Assembly: GCA_017448985.1 (NCBI GenBank)
Contig: JAFSKL010000023.1
Location: 1 to 64,000, forward strand
Direction: 5' to 3'
Length of the DNA stretch: 64,000 bases
Source: Paludibacteraceae bacterium
GTDB taxonomy: Bacteria; Bacteroidota; Bacteroidia; Bacteroidales; Paludibacteraceae
Shown here piece by piece: positions 23,417 to 31,763 of the stretch. The notes under the pieces are model-generated. The model saw only the letters and a list, made by a program, of their open reading frames with translations. It was not told the DNA's origin and searched no databases. The position numbers and the translations under genes were made by a program. Each line of letters opens with the position of its first letter. Within the stretch, counting starts at the first letter, position 1.

Positions 23417-24505
23417 ATGAAGAAAGTGATGGATAACTTTAAGGATTACTATCCAATTTCATCAGAAGAGAAAACAAGGGTATTTGGGGATAAACATACA
23501 TATTTTATCTTTGATACAAACGCTCTGCTTGATATATATCGAGTAGGGAAAAGTCTATCTACAAAAATATTGAAAATTATAGATAATTATAAAGACCAAA
23601 TAGTTATTCCTTTTCATGTCGCAGAAGAATACCATGACAACATGCTCTCGGTTATTGTTGGGTATAGCAACAAGTATGACTATCTTGCCAAAAATTTATC
23701 GTTGGAGGCTTTAACTAAAGGCGTGATAAGTGATTTTGAATTAGATAAGTTCCCATTTATAAGAGATATACTCAAACGTCATATGGGAGATGTCCAAAAA
23801 GATTTCGCGAAAGAGATGGTCAAGGAATATAAATATCTTAATTCCCAACTTTCGTCATGGAATTTGCAAAATAGTATAGCTTCTTTTCTAGATGACAAAA
23901 TCTTACCAGGATTTTCAAAAGAAGAAATTGCTGACATTGAGAAAGAAGGTGCAGACAGATATAAAAATCGCGTACCTCCCGGACATGAAGATAAGGATAA
24001 AGTCACTAATAAGTATGGAGATTTAATCGTTTGGAAAGAAATACTAAGATTCGCAAAAGATCACCAAGAATCGTCAATAGTTCTTGTCTCAAGAGATTTA
24101 AAAGAAGATTGGATTACTCGAGTTCATGGTAAGAAATGGGGACCAAGGGTAGAATTACTTCAAGAGTTCCATAAAGAGAATCCCAATACATTGATGATGT
24201 ACACATTAGTTGAATTTATTCGTTACGCTAACACCAGTGCCAATATCTTCAATGCTAACGAGATGCAATCAGTTGAAGAATATACAACAACTGAGGCTAC
24301 CTCTAGAACAGCATCGCGAAATAACTCCAATATAAATATGAATATTTCTGATAGGGATTTTCAAAATTTATTACTATTGAATTTATTAAGAAGATCGTTG
24401 GATAGAGAACAATCCGACACAGATAACTCAACCCAACAATCTGCGTCAACAGATAAAAATAGAGATATGGATAGTAGTGATGATGAATCAACAAAATCAG
24501 AATAA
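23417..24505 (+). CDS. Large PIN-like domain protein (PIN_8/DUF4935-like), probable nuclease
   Basis: A 362-residue protein. The N-terminal PIN-like domain has FIFDTNALLDIYR (about 32-44), an acidic helix VIPFHVAEEYHDN, PGHEDKDK and KYGDLIVWKEILRFAKDH (about 198-215), and VLVSRDLKEDW; these carry the Asp/Glu residues expected of a metal-dependent nuclease. The region after about 280 is low-complexity, rich in Ser, Thr, Asn and Asp. Proteins of this type are found near defence genes in other bacteria, so a defence role is an inference. AT-rich DNA suggests acquisition by transfer. Confidence 0.7.
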   Translation: MKKVMDNFKDYYPISSEEKTRVFGDKHTYFIFDTNALLDIYRVGKSLSTKILKIIDNYKDQIVIPFHVAEEYHDNMLSVIVGYSNKYDYLAKNLSLEALTKGVISDFELDKFPFIRDILKRHMGDVQKDFAKEMVKEYKYLNSQLSSWNLQNSIASFLDDKILPGFSKEEIADIEKEGADRYKNRVPPGHEDKDKVTNKYGDLIVWKEILRFAKDHQESSIVLVSRDLKEDWITRVHGKKWGPRVELLQEFHKENPNTLMMYTLVEFIRYANTSANIFNANEMQSVEEYTTTEATSRTASRNNSNINMNISDRDFQNLLLLNLLRRSLDREQSDTDNSTQQSASTDKNRDMDSSDDESTKSE

Positions 24506-24529
24506 TTAACTAAAAAAATATAAAATATT

Positions 24530-25048
24530 ATGAAAGACTTGTATGAATTTATAGTTGAGGAAACGGGGTACGGATTGCATATATACTACCTATCTTATGA
24601 CATTAAGGATCAAGACAAGAAAATAGCAGGTCAACTGACGGATGATGGTTTTGCCTTATCCCTTTATCAAGAAGATCTGATATCAACCGATATTGTATTC
24701 AAAATAGAGAATGAGAAAGGATGTTTGGAGCCAGAGAAATCGTATTTTGTAATTAAGCCTGCACAATCTACCATTATCTTTAATTCAAATTTGGATAGAA
24801 AAACTATTGTGAGGAAATTAAATGAACATAAAGAACTTGACTTCGCAATATCAGAACTAAATATTGCTCATGATAAGATTGAGAATCTTATTGTCAATAA
24901 TTACAACTACAGCGAGAGGGCGGATGAGGCAATAAAGAATGCCATGAAGGAGAAGACCGGAGATAAAAGTCCCCAAGTTAAAAGAATGCTAGACATAATG
25001 AAAGGAGACCAGAAATCTCCTATTACCATTAAAGTTCAAAAAATGTGA
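24530..25048 (+). CDS. Hypothetical protein, third gene of the PIN-like cassette
   Basis: A 172-residue soluble protein with an N-terminal mixed alpha/beta region (MKDLYEFIVEETGYGLHIYYLSYD) and a C-terminal basic, helical end (EAIKNAMKEKTGDKSPQVKRMLDIMK). No family is recognised. Spacing to the PIN-like gene is 24 nt and the same AT-rich leader precedes it, so it is likely a functional partner (sensor, inhibitor or adaptor). Confidence 0.6.
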   Translation: MKDLYEFIVEETGYGLHIYYLSYDIKDQDKKIAGQLTDDGFALSLYQEDLISTDIVFKIENEKGCLEPEKSYFVIKPAQSTIIFNSNLDRKTIVRKLNEHKELDFAISELNIAHDKIENLIVNNYNYSERADEAIKNAMKEKTGDKSPQVKRMLDIMKGDQKSPITIKVQKM

Positions 25049-25076
25049 AAATAAACAAATAAAACATAAAAACATC

Positions 25077-25196
25077 ATGAAAATATTTAACTTATTCAGT
25101 CGGGTAAATCACGACGGTCGAAGGACGGTCGAACGACAGTCGAACGACGGTCAAAGCCAAGGTCAGTACTCCGTCGGCTTACCCAAACTGCATTAA
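25077..25196 (+). CDS. Possible 39-residue ORF carrying an 11-nt repeat
   Basis: MKIFNLFSRVNHDG... starts 28 nt after the preceding gene, in a leader (AAAACATAAAAACATCATGAAA) like those of the upstream genes. The middle is encoded by four 11-nt tandem units (25113-25156). Composition is basic and polar. It may be a repeat-bearing tail of the operon rather than a working gene. Confidence 0.3.
   Translation: MKIFNLFSRVNHDGRRTVERQSNDGQSQGQYSVGLPKLH
25113..25156. repeat. Four tandem 11-nt repeats (gacggtcgaac)
   Basis: Exact contiguous units gacggtcgaag, gacggtcgaac, gacagtcgaac, gacggtcaaag. The core GGTCGAA also occurs in the inverted repeat at the start of the window (8-15). Confidence 0.95.
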
Positions 25197-25276
25197 AGAG
25201 TTTTTTCATAAGAAAGCATAGAAAATTGTTCAAAACAAGCCAAAATGGCTTAAAATTCATAAAAACGCACAAAATA

Positions 25277-25308
25277 TTTGCACAATTACAAATTTATTTG
25301 TAACTTTG
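25277..25308 (+). promoter_or_regulatory. Promoter upstream of the small ORF and the 1863-residue surface protein
   Basis: TTTG at 25277-25280, exactly 20 nt, TAACTTTG at 25301-25308: a perfect consensus match. It defines the end of the PIN-like cassette and the start of the next unit. Confidence 0.85.
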
Positions 25309-25333
25309 CAGCCGAAAATAAAATAATATAGTT

Positions 25334-25492
25334 ATGCAAACAGCAGAACAAACACAAATGATGACAATTCCGGGAGGAACAACGAGTGAATATTATCAGC
25401 CTCGTTTGTCGAAAGAGGAGATAACTGCACGTTTTATACCTGTTGAAGCATCGCGTCAAAGCGTTTTAGGTATGGTTAAGAGTTTTTATTAG
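25334..25492 (+). CDS. Small 52-residue protein of unknown function
   Basis: MQTAEQTQMMTIPGGTTSEY... is the first ORF after a perfect promoter (leader about 20 nt) and ends 41 nt before the large surface-protein gene. It has no signal peptide. The C-terminal half (RLSKEEITARFIPVEASRQSV) looks helical. It could be a small regulator or a leader ORF of the operon; family unknown. Confidence 0.5.
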   Translation: MQTAEQTQMMTIPGGTTSEYYQPRLSKEEITARFIPVEASRQSVLGMVKSFY

Positions 25493-25533
25493 TTTGCTAT
25501 ATCACAACTAAAATACGTAAAATCAATAAAATC

Positions 25534-28500
25534 ATGAAACATATTTTTACAAATTCAAATGAATCAGCGGTGGTACGAAACGGCTACCGTTGCGCTAAAG
25601 TTGCGCGTCCCTTGCGCACAGTATTTTTGATCGGCACTCTCCTCCTCACCCTCGGCGTGGGACAGATGTGGGCGGAACAGATGTGCGATTTAGTATCATC
25701 TGGTGATGTGAACCAACGAATGCCGAACTATGAGGCAGGCTACAACATGGGCAGTATCAATGTCTGGTTTAGCATAAACGGTGCTTCATACTCCTCAAAA
25801 TCGAGTTCCGCATCGGACATTAATAGTAATCGGGCTATCTCTGCCTCGAATATTACAAGCGGACTAAAGTTTAATACATTCTCTGTCCCTGTATATTGCC
25901 ATAATCAAAATCATAGTGATGCATGTAGTAATAATGGTGCTCGAATTGTTGACCAGTCTTTGGTAATGTCATGGAAAGTTTCCAATCCTTCTGGTACACA
26001 AGTAGGTTCCGGTGACTTCATCACGACGACTAATGTCTCACTCTCATGGAGCGGAAATGGAGCGACCGGAACATGGACATCCAACACTTCTGCAAAAGAC
26101 TTATTGTCGGGCGTGACAGCTAGTACAACTGGAAATTTGACCTATACTATGGATTTTTGGTATAAGTTCTGTTGTCACATGTATAATTCAGGAGGCTCAG
26201 ACTGGGGTAGCAATGTGAATGTTTGGTATCCAGGAAATAGTCAGAATTTCAAATATCAGTTTACGATTCCACAAACCACATTAACTGTTAATCATTCCGG
26301 CGATGATGGTACGGCAACTGCATCGAGTGGAATCAGCAGTTCTATCGCACTGAATACAAACTATACATTAACGGCATCTGAAGTTACCGGATATGATTTT
26401 GTCAATTGGACAACATCTGATGCTAGCATCACTATTACTTCGGCAGCATCTCGTACTGGCGCAAAAGTTAAATTTACATCCTTTACCAGTGCGACGATTA
26501 CTGCTAATTACACTCCTAAAACGACTACCGTTACTTTGAATGCTAACGCTCCTGATGGAGAAACAGTAACAGGTGGAGGAACTACGGTGACGGCAACATA
26601 TGATGCAACACTGCCTTCCTTCTCGGCATTGACTTGTACGGGAGGTTATGCTTTAAAAGGTTACTATGATGCCACAAGCATTGGAAATAAGATTATCAAT
26701 GCGGATGGTTCGTTTAATGGTAATAGTGGTATCTGGAATCGTACCGATGGGTCCACACTGACTCTATATGCACAATGGTCCTTGGATCGAACGCTGACAT
26801 ATGACGATAATGGAAGTACAGGCGGTAGTGTTCCTGCCTCGCCGACAAACTATTCTAATGGCGCAAGTGCGACCGTTTTGGGTAACACCAATTCACTTGT
26901 CAAAACCGGTTATACTTTTACCGGTTGGAACACTTCTGCAGATGGTAATGGAACTCCTTATTCTGCGGGGAATAGCATTACAATGAATGCCAACTACACG
27001 CTATATGCTCAATGGTCAGAAAATATGACCACCGTTAATCTGATTGCTTCTCCTACAGGTCGAGGTACGTTTACGGTTGGAGGTTCCACAGTGACCAGCA
27101 CTACGGCAGGTGTTACAACAACCCGTTCTGTCACCGCCGAGCCAATTACCGGTTATTACCTAACGGGAACAATTTGGTCTAAGAACAATAATAACATATC
27201 ACTTTCTACTACCACATCTGCAACAACAACTGTTACTGGTGGAGGAACAGCGGAAACGTCAACCGACTTAACAGCCACATTCAAAGAAAAGTACTTGTTG
27301 TGTGGTTCAGTAAATGCAGCCGGTGACCCAAGTGGAGGAATGAGAGGATGGTCTACGACCGGCAATAATGACTCGTACAATAGTGTCACTTATAGTGGAA
27401 GCACAATAACTATTCAAGCCAACCTAACGCAAGCAGGCACTCAATACAAATGTATGATAAGAGATGTTCAGAACTCTGCATGGAAAGGTCAGACCTCGGC
27501 AGGAGGTTCTATGTCAGATGGAGATACATGGACGTGGAATGGGACAAACGATGTCTTATTTACTACAACGGAAGCTGGTATTTACACATTTACAATTAAT
27601 ATATCCGGTGCAAGTCCTTCTGTTCAGCTCACCTATCCTGGGGAAACGGAATATAGTGCGACATTGTCAGTACACTCCAGTGGACATGGTTCAGTATCTC
27701 CTGCGGCGGGATCTATCATTCTACATCCATACTCTACAACAAGTATCACAGCGACTCCGGAAGCAGGTTATCGCTTCAAACAATGGAACACGACCGGATC
27801 GGTAACATGCAGTAATTCTACTTCAGCAACGGCGACATTTACAGCCTCGGCTGCCGGCGGAACGATAGAAGCCGAATTTACCAACGATGGCATCGTTTAT
27901 CTTGACAAGAGTGCCATTAAGAGCAGTTGGTCCGGAACACCGTACGTTTATTTCTATTCCGGTTCTTATTGGGACGCAAGCAAAGGATCCGGTTCTCACA
28001 ACATCCTTTCCGGACCTCACGCCATGACACAAATAGGCAATTCTCAAATTTGGTACTATGACTACTCTTCAACTCCAGGTACCGGATCTACCAAGAATGT
28101 CATCGCTTTCAACGACCATTCACAAGCTGGTTATGATAACTTTGCAGGCTGCCAAGCCATGTATCGAAGCGACTTCTACCAAAAGCAGAATATGTTCGTG
28201 GTTAAGGATTACAAATCGTATTACAACACAAGTGCTGCAGCTGGACAAGCCGTTTATTACAATGAAGGCTATTGGCGTAAGTACAATGAAACCGATCCTG
28301 GATATGTTATTAAAACCTATAATGGTTTCGGTGTTGGCTCTACTTGTACAGGAACATATCGTCTGAGTTCGACTGAATTGGGTGGTAGGAATTGTACCGT
28401 TGATGTTCCACTGAACTCCGGAGCAAACTATTTCAAAGTAGTAGGCTGTGACACAACTACTATCAACGGCATCTCTTATACAGGAACCTATTATCGGGAT

Positions 28501-31125
28501 AGTCGTAATGGCACGATGAGTACCGACAACTGCACCAACTGGTTGCTGACAAATGCAAGCGGTAGTAACACGGGGGTGGAGGCAACTGCATCCGCAGACT
28601 ATAAGTTCACACTTACATTAGGTGAAGGTTCATTGCTTATTTCCGTTGACTTCCCGATGGCTGTAGGAGATTACCGTTTGGTTTATAATGGAAAGATGCA
28701 AACAACCGCAGGAAGTAAAAAAGACCATCCTTCCAACTTTTTCCGAAAACTCAAACAGCCGGTAGTGGCATCCGACACTACGAAAATTGATACTATCAGT
28801 TTCTTCGTTGATCCTGCAAATTCGCCAACGATACGTTTCCAATATTGTTCGGCAATAGCAGTTTATACTGTCACTTGGACTAATTTTGACAATGATCAAA
28901 AGATTGATCTAACCGGAATAACAAAGGCAGGAGTTTACGATTTTGTGATTACACAGACGAATTCCAAGAGGACGGGCGTTTATCATCAGATTACCGGAGT
29001 TCTAAAAGGAGCGTATGACGGTAATTATTACATCCGTACAAATGCTGCAGCCGGTGGATGGAAATCTTATCAGGCAACAAAAGACAACCAAATGGTTTAC
29101 ACCTATCTCTCCAAACAAAACTCTGGATATGATTATTATTACTGTAACTGGGTACTTAGAGATGGTAATGTCAAATTTACTATTGCAAACGACCATAGCG
29201 AGTGTATCTCCGATACGTTGGAAAACGACTCGTACGTAACGCGCACAGGAGCGGATGCAGGCAAACTGTCATCTGATGCTAATGTGCGGTTTATGTACAA
29301 TGACTCAACTAATTTTATCGGGCGCGCATACATCAACGGTTCTACTTATCAAAATCGCTATCTGGTGTTAACGGGAGATGCCAAAACATTCGATGAAAAC
29401 GGAAATTCTATCGCGGCACACGATGACTTGTTAGCTAATGAATTGGAGTTTGATGATAAAGGAAACTGGGTTTACCAAACAGACTTGAGAGCACAGTCCG
29501 GATCGAAGGTTTCCGTAACTGCCAAATATATGGATCGAACACAAACGTTTATTGACAACCAGACTTTGATAACTTCAACAGATGAATCAACAAAATATCT
29601 GCTACGGGCCGTTTATGATTTCAAGACCAACCAGCTTATTGCTGCATGGTTGCCTGACAATACGATTACTCAAAATATGGATGTTACCGCAGATGTAATG
29701 CTTATCCGTAGTGGTCAGGGGGCTGCAAACCAAATCAAGTTCTCCGGATCTCAAGTGATTACAGACGTTAAAAAGATAATCGGTGCTATTGAATTCCGCA
29801 AAGACTCCATCGTTGGAAGGGTCGGTTCGTTCAGCACAGATGTTATTGGAGCATCAGGAAACAGGACATATCGAGAAATGATGTTGTATATATCCTTCCC
29901 GTTTGACGTCGCAGTACACGACATTTTTGGAATTGGCGAATTGAACAAAGAGTGGTATTTACAATACTACGATGGAGCAGAACGTGCTTCCAAAGGATTC
30001 TTCCGCGGAGACGGAACTACGACATTCTGGAAGTTTATGAATATCAACGATACGCTTCGTGCTAACGTGGGCTATAGTCTGTTGTTAGACAATGATTATT
30101 TCAATACCGATGGGCAAGGCGTTTGGAAGAATATTCCGGCTCACGGGAAAGTATATCTATACTTCCCATCCACCTCGGAATTAGGTACATCAAAAGTCAT
30201 CAAGTCCGGTTCCGCACCTATCGATGTGCCCTCGAACTTATGTGAAATAGATCGTCCGTTTAACTCTGAAAACGCAGGGAAAGAGGTTAATCATACATTT
30301 ACCGACTCACATTGGAACATGATTGGAGTGCCTATTTTCGAAAATCAAACAAGCATGGAAACATCAAAGTTTTCGGCAACACTTAAAGAGGACTTGTCAG
30401 AAGCATTGGAAACAGACCATGGATATTTCTATGAATGGGATTCTCTTAGAAATGCGTATAACATTCATACAACAAGTGGTTATACGTTCAAATCTATGCA
30501 CGGATATATGGTTCAGTTCAGTGGAACCATTGGTTTCACAGGCTCTTCTATACAGCCCAGTTCTATCGTTGCTGCACGAAGAATGCCTCAAACGGATGAT
30601 TACATGATTGAATTGCAGATGTTGTTCAATAACGAGCAAATTGGTCACACCTATGTTGAATTGCGTGAGCAAGCATGTGACACATTCGCTTTGAACGAAG
30701 ATGTGTATATGATACCTACTGCACGCGCCGCAGACATCTTTACCTTCGCCGGCAACTACGATGTAGCTGCAAACGTATTACCGATTGCTAACCGCATTGT
30801 TGAAGTGGGTGTGAATGTTCGGCAAGCCGGTACATATACCTTCTCTATGCCAAGCAACTTCAGCGGTGAAGCCGTTCTAGTCGACGCCATCACTGGCAAG
30901 CGTACGAAACTCGCGATGAGCGATTATTCTGTGGAATTGGAGAAGGGTTACACCGGCCGGTTTACGCTGGAAATCAACGTCAACAAGACACCAACGGCTA
31001 TCGATGGTGTAGAAGGCGAAGGTTCGCTCAAGGATGGTAAGGCACACAAGTTCTTGCAAGAAGGTTTGATGTACATCTTGCAGAATGGTGTGATGTATGA
31101 CGCTCAAGGACGTCGCGTGAAATAA
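25534..31125 (+). CDS. Very large secreted surface protein with Listeria-Bacteroides-type repeats
   Basis: An 1863-residue exported protein. About 30 residues (MKHIFTNSNESAVVRNGYRC...) precede the hydrophobic core TVFLIGTLLLTLGVGQMWA, an unusually long signal-peptide N-region. InlB B-repeat-like modules lie near 330-495 (GYTFTGWNTSADGNGTPY, YTLYAQW) and bacterial-repeat modules near 250-330 and 710-790 (EAGYRFKQWNT). The middle, rich in Tyr, Ser, Gly and Asn, is unassigned. It ends with a PTAIDGVE linker and the tag LMYILQNGVMYDAQGRRVK, shared in outline with two other secreted proteins here. Likely at the cell surface; adhesion or glycan binding is only a guess. Confidence 0.75.
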   Translation: MKHIFTNSNESAVVRNGYRCAKVARPLRTVFLIGTLLLTLGVGQMWAEQMCDLVSSGDVNQRMPNYEAGYNMGSINVWFSINGASYSSKSSSASDINSNRAISASNITSGLKFNTFSVPVYCHNQNHSDACSNNGARIVDQSLVMSWKVSNPSGTQVGSGDFITTTNVSLSWSGNGATGTWTSNTSAKDLLSGVTASTTGNLTYTMDFWYKFCCHMYNSGGSDWGSNVNVWYPGNSQNFKYQFTIPQTTLTVNHSGDDGTATASSGISSSIALNTNYTLTASEVTGYDFVNWTTSDASITITSAASRTGAKVKFTSFTSATITANYTPKTTTVTLNANAPDGETVTGGGTTVTATYDATLPSFSALTCTGGYALKGYYDATSIGNKIINADGSFNGNSGIWNRTDGSTLTLYAQWSLDRTLTYDDNGSTGGSVPASPTNYSNGASATVLGNTNSLVKTGYTFTGWNTSADGNGTPYSAGNSITMNANYTLYAQWSENMTTVNLIASPTGRGTFTVGGSTVTSTTAGVTTTRSVTAEPITGYYLTGTIWSKNNNNISLSTTTSATTTVTGGGTAETSTDLTATFKEKYLLCGSVNAAGDPSGGMRGWSTTGNNDSYNSVTYSGSTITIQANLTQAGTQYKCMIRDVQNSAWKGQTSAGGSMSDGDTWTWNGTNDVLFTTTEAGIYTFTINISGASPSVQLTYPGETEYSATLSVHSSGHGSVSPAAGSIILHPYSTTSITATPEAGYRFKQWNTTGSVTCSNSTSATATFTASAAGGTIEAEFTNDGIVYLDKSAIKSSWSGTPYVYFYSGSYWDASKGSGSHNILSGPHAMTQIGNSQIWYYDYSSTPGTGSTKNVIAFNDHSQAGYDNFAGCQAMYRSDFYQKQNMFVVKDYKSYYNTSAAAGQAVYYNEGYWRKYNETDPGYVIKTYNGFGVGSTCTGTYRLSSTELGGRNCTVDVPLNSGANYFKVVGCDTTTINGISYTGTYYRDSRNGTMSTDNCTNWLLTNASGSNTGVEATASADYKFTLTLGEGSLLISVDFPMAVGDYRLVYNGKMQTTAGSKKDHPSNFFRKLKQPVVASDTTKIDTISFFVDPANSPTIRFQYCSAIAVYTVTWTNFDNDQKIDLTGITKAGVYDFVITQTNSKRTGVYHQITGVLKGAYDGNYYIRTNAAAGGWKSYQATKDNQMVYTYLSKQNSGYDYYYCNWVLRDGNVKFTIANDHSECISDTLENDSYVTRTGADAGKLSSDANVRFMYNDSTNFIGRAYINGSTYQNRYLVLTGDAKTFDENGNSIAAHDDLLANELEFDDKGNWVYQTDLRAQSGSKVSVTAKYMDRTQTFIDNQTLITSTDESTKYLLRAVYDFKTNQLIAAWLPDNTITQNMDVTADVMLIRSGQGAANQIKFSGSQVITDVKKIIGAIEFRKDSIVGRVGSFSTDVIGASGNRTYREMMLYISFPFDVAVHDIFGIGELNKEWYLQYYDGAERASKGFFRGDGTTTFWKFMNINDTLRANVGYSLLLDNDYFNTDGQGVWKNIPAHGKVYLYFPSTSELGTSKVIKSGSAPIDVPSNLCEIDRPFNSENAGKEVNHTFTDSHWNMIGVPIFENQTSMETSKFSATLKEDLSEALETDHGYFYEWDSLRNAYNIHTTSGYTFKSMHGYMVQFSGTIGFTGSSIQPSSIVAARRMPQTDDYMIELQMLFNNEQIGHTYVELREQACDTFALNEDVYMIPTARAADIFTFAGNYDVAANVLPIANRIVEVGVNVRQAGTYTFSMPSNFSGEAVLVDAITGKRTKLAMSDYSVELEKGYTGRFTLEINVNKTPTAIDGVEGEGSLKDGKAHKFLQEGLMYILQNGVMYDAQGRRVK

Positions 31126-31159
31126 GGAAGGGTTTTTAACGAATTAATGATTTAGAAAT

Positions 31160-31552
31160 ATGAAAGATATGAAAAATACATTGATGAGTATAGTAGCGGG
31201 TGTGTTGATGACATGCTTGCTCCCCCTTGCCGCTAATGCACAAGATTGGCAGAACCAGAATGCCCAGAACTGGCAAACAACATCTGTCATGCAAGGTTCA
31301 GGAAGTTCCTATTCATCGCAGGTCACAGCCGTAGGAGCTGTCTCCGCATCTCATTTAGGGACCACAACAACTGAAACGTATTCTCCACAAGCCGGAGGTC
31401 CTCGCAGGGTTATAGGAACCAATCCCGACCCTGGTATCACAGATGATAATAGTTCCCCTATCGGCGATGCGATGTTGCCGTTGCTATTGATGGCAGTCGT
31501 TTTCTGCGGAGCGATATACTTCCGCAGGAAACGCGCTGCGCAGAAGAGTTAA
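31160..31552 (+). CDS. Small secreted protein with C-terminal anchor (tripartite CTERM-like end)
   Basis: A 130-residue protein: signal peptide MKDMKNTLMSIVAGVLMTCLLPLAANA, a short Gln/Asn/Ser/Thr-rich mature region, then the end SSPIGDAMLPLLLMAVVFCGAIYFRRKR, that is, a short motif, a membrane helix and a basic tail. This resembles CTERM-type sorting signals. It lies 34 nt after the giant surface-protein gene and is followed by a terminator, so the two are probably co-expressed partners. Function unknown. Confidence 0.7.
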   Translation: MKDMKNTLMSIVAGVLMTCLLPLAANAQDWQNQNAQNWQTTSVMQGSGSSYSSQVTAVGAVSASHLGTTTTETYSPQAGGPRRVIGTNPDPGITDDNSSPIGDAMLPLLLMAVVFCGAIYFRRKRAAQKS

Positions 31553-31570
31553 GGCGATAGACGGTTATAA

Positions 31571-31606
31571 AAATCACGCTTCGAGGGAGACTTCGAGGCG
31601 TGATTT
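31571..31606 (+). terminator. Terminator after the surface-protein operon
   Basis: Stem AAATCACGC (31571-31579) / GCGTGATTT (31598-31606) with an inner TTCGAG-rich loop, followed by a weak T/A-rich tract. Confidence 0.7.
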
Positions 31607-31646
31607 ATTAAAAAATGCATCAAAAAGGCATTTTTTTGCAGAAATA

Positions 31647-31678
31647 TTTGCAGATATCAATAAAAAGCAGTACTTTTG
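31647..31678 (+). promoter_or_regulatory. Promoter of the AAA ATPase gene
   Basis: TTTG at 31647-31650, 20-nt spacer, TACTTTTG at 31671-31678. The predicted start of transcription falls just before the palindromic array at 31693-31746. Confidence 0.85.
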
Positions 31679-31692
31679 TAGCGAAAAATATG

Positions 31693-31746
31693 TGACGAAC
31701 TTTTCGTCATAAATGTAGCGAAATTTTCGTCACGAACTTTTCGATA
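31693..31746 (+). promoter_or_regulatory. Operator-like array of three 17-nt palindromic sites
   Basis: TGACGAACTTTTCGTCA (31693-31709) is a perfect palindrome of 7-bp arms around CTT. TAGCGAAATTTTCGTCA (31716-31732) and TCACGAACTTTTCGATA (31730-31746) are variants, the last two overlapping. A further half-site GCGAA lies at 31681. The array covers the predicted transcript start to about 18 nt before the ATPase ATG. A repressor site or a 5'-leader structure is inferred. Confidence 0.7.
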
Positions 31747-31763
31747 TAAGAAAGGGCATAATT

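Noticed and set aside
25113..25156. CRISPR or plasmid-type iteron array
   Set aside because: Four 11-nt units without spacers and no replication gene or AT-rich origin next to them; better treated as a tandem repeat.
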